Below, piece after piece: positions 1 through 4,767 of a stretch of DNA of 10,741 nt. Under the pieces are notes generated by a model that ran no database searches, was not told where the DNA came from, and saw only the letters and a list, made by a program, of their open reading frames with translations. How positions within the stretch are numbered: the first letter of the stretch is position 1; every line of letters begins with the position of its first letter. This DNA comes from Pseudomonadota bacterium. GTDB lineage: Bacteria; Pseudomonadota; Alphaproteobacteria; Rhodobacterales; Rhodobacteraceae. A program made the translations under genes and the position numbers. The DNA is taken from NCBI GenBank assembly GCA_027592105.1, contig JAQCLA010000066.1, positions 1-10,741 of the forward strand, read 5' to 3'.

Positions 1-47
1 GACCCCTACGATGTCAACGTAGTGCTCTACCGCTGAGCTAACCGCCC
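1..47 (-). tRNA. tRNA-Val, anticodon GAC (partial, 3' part outside window)
   Basis: Read on the minus strand from 47, the sequence begins with a GGGCGGT acceptor strand, then TA, then a D-arm (GCTC ... GAGC) and an anticodon arm CTACG-TTGACAT-CGTAG. The seven-base loop places GAC at positions 34-36, which reads valine codons GUC and GUU. The window edge cuts the gene in the variable loop, so the T-arm and 3' acceptor strand are not visible. A good sigma-70-type promoter lies about 75 bases upstream on the same strand. Other tRNA genes could follow beyond the edge. Confidence 0.93.
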
Positions 48-120
48 TTTGCCCGGGACGTCAGCTAGGCTCGGCCAACGACTGGCCCGATTCCGCGCAT
101 CCCGCCGCTTGGGTGACGGG

Positions 121-149
121 TCTATAGAAGGAATGGGGTAGGGGTTCAA
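121..149 (-). promoter_or_regulatory. Probable sigma-70 promoter of the tRNA-Val gene
   Basis: On the minus strand, TTGAAC (144-149) and TATAGA (121-126) are separated by exactly 17 bases. The start of transcription would fall near 114, leaving a leader of about 65 bases before the mature tRNA 5' end at 47, to be removed by RNase P. This is the best housekeeping-type promoter match in the window. Confidence 0.6.
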
Positions 150-155
150 GAGCTT

Positions 156-185
156 TTGGATTATCGGCAAAATCCGCTATATGAT
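156..185 (+). promoter_or_regulatory. Candidate promoter of the N-formylglutamate amidohydrolase gene
   Basis: TTGGAT (156-161) is followed after 18 bases by TATGAT (180-185), a 5/6 match to the -10 consensus; the -35 is only 3/6. Transcription would start near 192, giving a leader of about 20 bases. This agrees with the ATG at 213, which has a GGAG ribosome-binding site, and argues against the in-frame TTG at 156, which would lie inside the promoter. Confidence 0.4.
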
Positions 186-212
186 GGCACCAGATGTTTG
201 AACGGAGCGTCG

Positions 213-1070
213 ATGCAGCCTGCTTTTCGCCTTGATTGTCCTGATGAGTTGCTGACGCCCGTGGTCGTGGCCTCGCCCCATTCGGGGCGGCATTATCCAC
301 CGGCTTTCTTGCAGGCGAGCATCTTGGACGAGGCCGGGGTCAGATCATCGGAAGATGCCTTTATGGATCTGTTGGTGGCGCAGGCACCCAGCCTTGGTGC
401 GCCGCTTTTGGCGGCGGAGTATCCGCGCGCTTGGCTGGATCTCAACCGCAGCCCCGATGAGTTGGACCCCGGTGTCATCGATGGCGTCGCACGTGTGATG
501 CAGACACCGCGCATATCCTCGGGTCTTGGGGTGATTCCGCGCGTCGTAGCCAATGGGCGCGCGATCTATCGTGGCAAGATCACCCGTGCCGAGGCCGAGG
601 CGCGCATCGCGCAGGTCTGGCGGCCCTATCATGCAGCGCTGGAGGGGTTGATGCAGACGGCCCATGCCGCATTCGGCGAGGCGGTGCTGTTGGATTTCCA
701 TTCCATGCCGCATGAGGCGCTCGATGCGGTCGCGCGGCCCGGTCGCCCCCGGCCGCAAGTGGTCTTGGGGGATCGATTCGGTGCATCGGCCGCCGGTGAA
801 ATCCTCGATGCGCTGGAAGATGGGTTTTGGGGCGAAGGCTTGAGCGTGATCCGCAATGCGCCCTTTGCGGGGGCTTTTGTCACCCAGCATTACGGGCGAC
901 CTTCGCGGGGGTGGCACGCGGTACAAATCGAGATCGATCGCGGCCTTTACATGGATGAGCGCACCCTGCGCCCACATGCCGATTTCGACAGGCTGCGCGA
1001 GATGATCACACGGGTCATTTCGCGTGTGATCATTGCAAGGCCGGGTCGGGTGCCGTTGGCCGCGCAATAG
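213..1070 (+). CDS. N-formylglutamate amidohydrolase (FGase family)
   Basis: Encodes 285 residues of the N-formylglutamate amidohydrolase family, zinc-dependent cytoplasmic enzymes that cleave N-formylglutamate to formate and glutamate, the last step of one histidine-degradation route. Visible family motifs are SPHSG (residues 21-25, metal-type histidine H23), EDAF (47-50), a YPRAWLDLNR block (70-79), DFHSMP (161-166) and a C-terminal QIEIDRGLY segment. The start is ATG 213, preceded by GGAG at 204-207; an in-frame TTG at 156 adds 19 residues that do not look like the family and overlap a promoter-like sequence. No other hut gene is in the window, so the physiological substrate is not settled by context; some members of this fold act on other N-acyl amino acids. 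The gene is monocistronic here: it is divergent from a tRNA and convergent with dinB. Confidence 0.88.
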   Translation: MQPAFRLDCPDELLTPVVVASPHSGRHYPPAFLQASILDEAGVRSSEDAFMDLLVAQAPSLGAPLLAAEYPRAWLDLNRSPDELDPGVIDGVARVMQTPRISSGLGVIPRVVANGRAIYRGKITRAEAEARIAQVWRPYHAALEGLMQTAHAAFGEAVLLDFHSMPHEALDAVARPGRPRPQVVLGDRFGASAAGEILDALEDGFWGEGLSVIRNAPFAGAFVTQHYGRPSRGWHAVQIEIDRGLYMDERTLRPHADFDRLREMITRVISRVIIARPGRVPLAAQ

Positions 1071-1112
1071 GGGGCTCTGCCCCCGGCCTGCGGCCTCCCC
1101 CGGGATATTTAT
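1070..1112. repeat. GC-rich hairpin element between convergent genes, terminator-like
   Basis: GGGGGC-TCT-GCCCCC (1070-1084) begins on the last base of the amidohydrolase stop codon and is followed at once by GGCC-TGC-GGCC (1085-1095), then CCCCCGGGATATTTATGAAA. There is no proper U-tract, so it is not a textbook intrinsic terminator, although its position between two convergent genes suits that role. From memory, GC-rich hairpins ending in a GGATATTT-type box occur repeatedly between genes in Rhodobacteraceae genomes; that recall was not checked. Confidence 0.45.
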
Positions 1113-1162
1113 GAAACGCAGAAGCGCGGGTTCAGAGCGTGTGACGATGCGTGCGACAGGCT

Positions 1163-2416
1163 CTAGCGAAGCGCACGGCCCTTGACGATGGCATCGGGGC
1201 CGAAACGGGCACGGATCGTATCGGTGGCGCGCTCAGTGGCGGCGCGGCGGGATTGGCCGGGGTCAAGCAGGTCACCGGCGCGATCGGCTGCATCGGCGGG
1301 AATGAGATCTGACAGGCCAAGGCCGATCAGCCGATAGGGTTTGGGGTGATCGGTCTGGGCAAAAAGCCCATGCGCCACCCGGTAGATGCGGTCGGCGATC
1401 TGGCTGCCGTCTTCGAGCGCGGCGCGCCGGGTCAACAGCTTGAAATCATTGCGCTTGAGCTTGAGTGTCACCACGCGGCCGGCCAGCCCCCGCGCCTTGG
1501 CGCGGTCGGCGATTTTCTCGGCCAAGCGCCAGATATGGCCATCGAGCAGATCGGGATCAGAGGTGTCTTCGACGAAGGTCGTCTCGTTCGAGATCGATTT
1601 GATCGCCCGGTCCGGGCTGACGCGGCGGCTGTCTTCGCCGCGGGCCAGATGGAACAAGCGCTCGCCCATCGCGCCGAAACGGGCCTGCAGATCCTTGCGC
1701 TCCCAGCGGCGGAGGTCGGCAAAGCTGCGGATGCCCACCTGTTCGAGCGCTGCTTGGCCGGCGGCACCGATCCCCCAGATCATGCGCACCGGCTTGTCGC
1801 GCAGGAAATCTAGTGTCTCGGCGCGGCCGATCACCGAAAAGCCGCGGGGCTTGTCGAGATCGGAGGCGAGCTTGGCCAGAAACTTGTTATGCGACAGCCC
1901 GATGGAGCCGGTGATCCCCAATTCGGTCTGCATGCGTTTGACGAGCCCCGCCATCAGCACGGCAGGCGGCGCGCCATGTAGGCGCGCGGTGCCGGAAAGA
2001 TCCAAGAAAGCCTCGTCAAGCGAGAGCGGTTCGATCGCGGGCGTGAGATCGGCCATCATGGTGCGGATCCGGGCCGAGACCTGTGCGTAGACATCCATGC
2101 GCCCGCGCACCACCACCGCCTCGGGGCAGAGCTTGAGGGCTTGGAACATCGGCATGGCCGAGCGCACACCCTTGATGCGCGCGATATAGCAGGCGGTCGA
2201 TACCACGCCGCGCCGTCCGCCGCCGATGATCACCGGCTTGTCGCGCAGTTCGGGATTGTCGCGTTTTTCGACCGAGGCATAAAAGGCATCGCAATCCATA
2301 TGGGCGATGGTGAGATCCCAAAGCTCGGCATGGGTGGTGATGCGCGGGCTGGCACATGCCGGGCAGCGCGGGCGCTGGTCGAAACGGGTCAGACAATCGC
2401 GGCACAAGCTGGGCAT
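1163..2416 (-). CDS. dinB: DNA polymerase IV, Y-family translesion polymerase
   Basis: Encodes 417 residues of error-prone DNA polymerase IV, which copies past damaged bases. Catalytic carboxylates are visible: D41 in the HMDCDAF motif and D134-E135 in SLDEAF; Y46 sits at the steric-gate position that excludes ribonucleotides. The palm/fingers region covers roughly 35-200, the helix-hairpin-helix thumb 200-270 (IWGIG) and the little finger 280-380, ending in RLIGLGLSDL. Before the palm are about 30 extra residues with CxxC-x9-CxxC (C5, C8, C18, C21), a likely zinc knuckle that E. coli DinB lacks. No canonical C-terminal clamp-binding tail is present; a degenerate GDLLD at about 383-387 may serve. 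No Shine-Dalgarno precedes ATG 2416, and a -10-like TATCTT lies only six bases upstream. No alphaproteobacterial LexA box (GTTC-N7-GTTC or its complement) is seen nearby. Confidence 0.93.
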   Translation of the reverse strand: MPSLCRDCLTRFDQRPRCPACASPRITTHAELWDLTIAHMDCDAFYASVEKRDNPELRDKPVIIGGGRRGVVSTACYIARIKGVRSAMPMFQALKLCPEAVVVRGRMDVYAQVSARIRTMMADLTPAIEPLSLDEAFLDLSGTARLHGAPPAVLMAGLVKRMQTELGITGSIGLSHNKFLAKLASDLDKPRGFSVIGRAETLDFLRDKPVRMIWGIGAAGQAALEQVGIRSFADLRRWERKDLQARFGAMGERLFHLARGEDSRRVSPDRAIKSISNETTFVEDTSDPDLLDGHIWRLAEKIADRAKARGLAGRVVTLKLKRNDFKLLTRRAALEDGSQIADRIYRVAHGLFAQTDHPKPYRLIGLGLSDLIPADAADRAGDLLDPGQSRRAATERATDTIRARFGPDAIVKGRALR

Positions 2417-2546
2417 AGTGCGAAGATAGGCCGATCGCGCAGGCGACGGAAGGTGTCGTGGCGATGTGCATTACGGCTGGCATTACGGGGGCGGAGGCCG
2501 CATATCTTGGGCGACGCAGCCCGAAACCTAATGGACGAGTACCAAA
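2417..2546. promoter_or_regulatory. Divergent promoter region between dinB and the SPFH gene
   Basis: This 130-base spacer must hold promoters for both flanking genes. On the minus strand TATCTT (2423-2428) is a -10-like box directly before the dinB start; its -35 is poor. On the plus strand another TATCTT (2503-2508) could serve the SPFH gene, again without a clear -35. Upstream of it is a 9-base direct repeat, GCATTACGG at 2468-2476 and 2480-2488, with a 12-base period, a candidate activator or repressor site. Confidence 0.4.
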
Positions 2547-3434
2547 ATGGACCAATTGATGACTGAGATTCTGGGCGGAAACATCGTCGTTGTGTTGTTT
2601 GCGCTGTTCATCATCCTTTGCATTTTCCTTGCGATCCGGATCGTGCCGCAATCCGAACAGCATGTGGTCGAACGCTTTGGTCGTTTGAAATCCGTGCTGG
2701 GTCCGGGGATCAATTTCATCGTGCCGTTTCTGGATCGGGTGGCGCATCGCGTCTCGATCCTCGAGCGGCAGCTTCCCACGGCCAGCCAAGATGCGATCAC
2801 CACCGACAACGTGCTTTTGGTCGTGGAAACCAGCGTGTTCTACCGCGTGCTGCATCCCGAGCGGACGGTTTACCGTATCCGCGATGTGGATGCAGCGATC
2901 GCGACAACGGTCGCGGGGATCGTGCGCGCCGAGATCGGCAAGATGGAGCTGGACGAGGTGCAATCGAACCGTGCCAGCCTGATCATGCGGATCAAGGAAG
3001 CGGTAGAGGGGGCCGTTGACGATTGGGGGATCGAGGTGACACGGGCCGAAATCCTCGATGTCGGGCTGGATCAAGCCACGCGCGATGCGATGCTGCAACA
3101 GCTCAACGCCGAGCGTGAGCGCCGTGCCGCCGTTACGCGGGCCGAGGGGCAGAAGCGGGCCGTGGAATTGAGTGCCGATGCAGATCTATACGCCGCCCGC
3201 CAACAGGCCGAGGCGCGCCGCGTCGCGGCCGATGCGGAGGCCTATGCCACCGGCGTCGTGGCCGAGGCGATCGCCAAGGGCGGGCTGGAGGCGGTGCAAT
3301 ACAATATCGCGCTTGAGCAGGTGAAGGCCATCGGTCAGGTCGGCAAGGGGCAAGGCAGCCAGACGATCATCGTGCCCGCGGATGCGGTCGATGCCTTTGG
3401 CAAGGCGTTCTCGATGCTGAAAGGGCGTGGCTGA
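2547..3434 (+). CDS. SPFH/band 7 (stomatin/QmcA-like) membrane protein
   Basis: Encodes 295 residues of the SPFH (stomatin/prohibitin/flotillin/HflK) superfamily, close in length to E. coli QmcA (about 305). One N-terminal membrane helix spans residues 12-30. The SPFH domain follows from about 31 to 195 (IVPQSEQHVVERFGR start, VQSNRASLIMRI and VTRAEILDV blocks), then an Ala/Glu/Arg-rich coiled coil (about 195-245, AERERRAAV to ADAEAYATG) and a short C-terminal segment with TIIVPAD. Family members oligomerise into large membrane rings or scaffolds that organise membrane microdomains and associate with proteases. The next gene encodes an NfeD-type partner and overlaps by one base (TGATG), implying translational coupling, the usual stomatin-NfeD arrangement. 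The ribosome-binding site before ATG 2547 is weak (GGA at 2533). The precise client or protease is not visible. Confidence 0.9.
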   Translation: MDQLMTEILGGNIVVVLFALFIILCIFLAIRIVPQSEQHVVERFGRLKSVLGPGINFIVPFLDRVAHRVSILERQLPTASQDAITTDNVLLVVETSVFYRVLHPERTVYRIRDVDAAIATTVAGIVRAEIGKMELDEVQSNRASLIMRIKEAVEGAVDDWGIEVTRAEILDVGLDQATRDAMLQQLNAERERRAAVTRAEGQKRAVELSADADLYAARQQAEARRVAADAEAYATGVVAEAIAKGGLEAVQYNIALEQVKAIGQVGKGQGSQTIIVPADAVDAFGKAFSMLKGRG

Positions 3435-3718
3435 TGTGGGCGGCCTGGTGGATCTGGGGCGCGGCGGCGGTCGTGCTGGCCATCGGTGAGGTTTTGCTGC
3501 CGAGTTTCGTCTTGTTGGGCTTTGCGCTGGGCGCGGCCGTGGTGGCGGCGCTTTTGCTGTTCGGTGGCCCCTTGTCGGTTTGGTTGGCCGCGTCCTTGCC
3601 ACTTTTGCTGCTGATTTTCGCGGTGGTGTCGCTGCTGTGCTGGTTGGCGCTCAGGCGGTGGGTCGGGGTCTACCGCGGTCAGGTCAAGCAGTTCGACCAC
3701 GACATCAACGACAATTAA
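3434..3718 (+). CDS. Short NfeD-family membrane protein, partner of the SPFH protein
   Basis: Encodes 94 residues. About 70 are hydrophobic and can form two to three membrane helices (roughly 7-29, 31-47 and 50-70), followed by a short polar tail RGQVKQFDHDINDN. The first helix contains the GEVLLPSFVLLGFALGA pattern typical of NfeD membrane segments. E. coli YbbJ and most longer NfeD proteins carry a C-terminal OB-fold domain; this protein ends where it would begin. From memory, such short versions are common in roseobacters, so this is probably a natural form and not a truncation. Its ATG shares one base with the SPFH stop codon, and the pair should be made together in the inner membrane. 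Its TAA overlaps the end of convergent pyrF by four bases. Confidence 0.8.
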   Translation: MWAAWWIWGAAAVVLAIGEVLLPSFVLLGFALGAAVVAALLLFGGPLSVWLAASLPLLLLIFAVVSLLCWLALRRWVGVYRGQVKQFDHDINDN

Positions 3719-4410
3719 ACAGATGCCAGCTCCGCCAAGATCGCTTGTGCCGCCGCGCGCGGATCGGGTGCTTGCCAGATCGGGCGGCCGATGACGATAT
3801 GATCGGCACCAGCGGCAATGGCATTTGCAGGGGTCGCGACGCGCTTTTGATCGCCTAGATCGGCACCGCCGGGGCGCACGCCGGGGGTCACGATCAGTCG
3901 GCCCTCGGCTTGTGGCAAGGCGCGGATCAGCGCGGCCTCCTGCGGGGAGGCGATGACACCATCGGCGCCCGCCTCGAATGCGCGCGCGGCGCGGGTGGTG
4001 ACGATCTCGGCGATATCGCCGGGCACGATTAGGTTGGCATCCAGATCAGCGCGGTCGTTTGAAGTGAGAATCGTTACGGCCAAGATCTTGAGCGGCGTGC
4101 CCGATGCCCCCTCTTTGGCGGCGCGCACGACCTGCGGGTCGCCATGCACGGTGAGAAAATCGAAATCGAAGCCGGCGATTCCGCGCACGGCTTTTTCGAC
4201 GGTCGCGCCGATGTCGAAGAATTTCATATCGAGAAAGATGCGCTTGCCCTGCTCGTGCTTGAGCTCATTGGCAAGGCCAAGCCCACCGCCGGTCAGCATG
4301 CCCAGCCCGATTTTGTAGAAATCAACCATTGTGCCAAGGCGCTCGGCCACGTTGAGGCCTTCGATTGCGTTGGGAACATCGAGCGCGACGATCAGGCGGT
4401 CATCGGACAT
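3715..4410 (-). CDS. pyrF: Orotidine 5'-phosphate decarboxylase
   Basis: Encodes 231 residues, the usual size for bacterial OMP decarboxylase, which converts OMP to UMP in the last step of de novo pyrimidine synthesis (cytoplasmic TIM barrel). The catalytic tetrad region is complete: D11 in IVALDVP, K33 in FYKIG and the signature D61-x-K63-x-x-D66 in FLDMKFFDIGATV. TVHGDP, TPGVRP and IGRPIWQAPDP supply base- and phosphate-binding loops. The start is ATG 4410: AAAAGG lies eight bases upstream, whereas the in-frame GTG at 4419 overlaps that site. The gene stands alone, which is common for pyrF. It converges on the NfeD gene with the two stop codons overlapping (3715-3718), leaving no room for a terminator between them. 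No PyrR-type or other regulatory element was recognised upstream. Confidence 0.95.
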   Translation of the reverse strand: MSDDRLIVALDVPNAIEGLNVAERLGTMVDFYKIGLGMLTGGGLGLANELKHEQGKRIFLDMKFFDIGATVEKAVRGIAGFDFDFLTVHGDPQVVRAAKEGASGTPLKILAVTILTSNDRADLDANLIVPGDIAEIVTTRAARAFEAGADGVIASPQEAALIRALPQAEGRLIVTPGVRPGGADLGDQKRVATPANAIAAGADHIVIGRPIWQAPDPRAAAQAILAELASV

Positions 4411-4767
4411 GCTTGGCACCTTTTGGTTCGGGGGTTGCCCGTTCCTAGGTGGCGTCGGCTGCCATGTCCATATGAACTGCCGTTTGCGCGGGTTGCGCAG
4501 CGCACCGCATGGTTCAACTGGGAAGGAAACAGGTCGGGGGACGCCTATACTCGGGCCGACGCCCCCCTTTCGCGATTAGTACACACGCAACCGCGATGAA
4601 ACTTTTGACACTGTTTTCAACTTTAGTCGCACCGAATGTTGATGTCGAGACCTTGTTGCGTCTTGCAGGTCAAGAATTTGCTTCCCATTTGAAGTTCGAG
4701 GCCCAATGGCCGCCATGCCGCGAGACGGGTGGTTGTCGACCGGGCGCTTGGACAAGGAGAGATGATG
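4411..4767. other. 357-base divergent spacer between pyrF and clpB
   Basis: Contains the start signals of both flanking genes. The pyrF-proximal half (4411-4560) is GC-rich; no convincing minus-strand promoter was found, only a weak TATAGG at 4545-4550. The clpB-proximal half (4580-4700) is more AT-rich and holds the candidate heat-shock promoter. TTGACA at 4605-4610 is a perfect -35 hexamer, but no acceptable -10 lies 16-18 bases on. No RNA gene was recognised. Confidence 0.6.
4662..4690 (+). promoter_or_regulatory. Candidate RpoH (heat-shock sigma) promoter of clpB
   Basis: CTTGCA (4662-4667) is followed after 16 bases by CCCATTT (4684-4690), resembling the sigma-32 pattern CTTGAA ... CCCCATNT, with spacing at the long end. 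Transcription would start near 4697, giving a leader of about 70 bases before the clpB ATG. clpB is a classic RpoH target in proteobacteria, which raises the prior. Confidence 0.45.

Noticed and set aside
2417..2546. SOS (LexA) box upstream of dinB
   Set aside because: No GTTC-N7-GTTC or GAAC-N7-GAAC motif was found in the spacer.
2016..3098. Minus-strand frame of 360 codons across the dinB start and the SPFH gene
   Set aside because: It overlaps two well-supported genes in other frames and its product is histidine/arginine-rich with no family features.
4505..4545. Signal recognition particle RNA, from GGAAGGAAACAGG
   Set aside because: The diagnostic GGTCAGG...GGAAGGNAGCAGCC apical loop is not present; only the short GGAAGGAA word agrees.
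4546..4551. TATACT as a clpB -10 box
   Set aside because: No acceptable -35 lies 16-18 bases upstream (AAGGAA at that position), and it would give a leader of over 200 bases.
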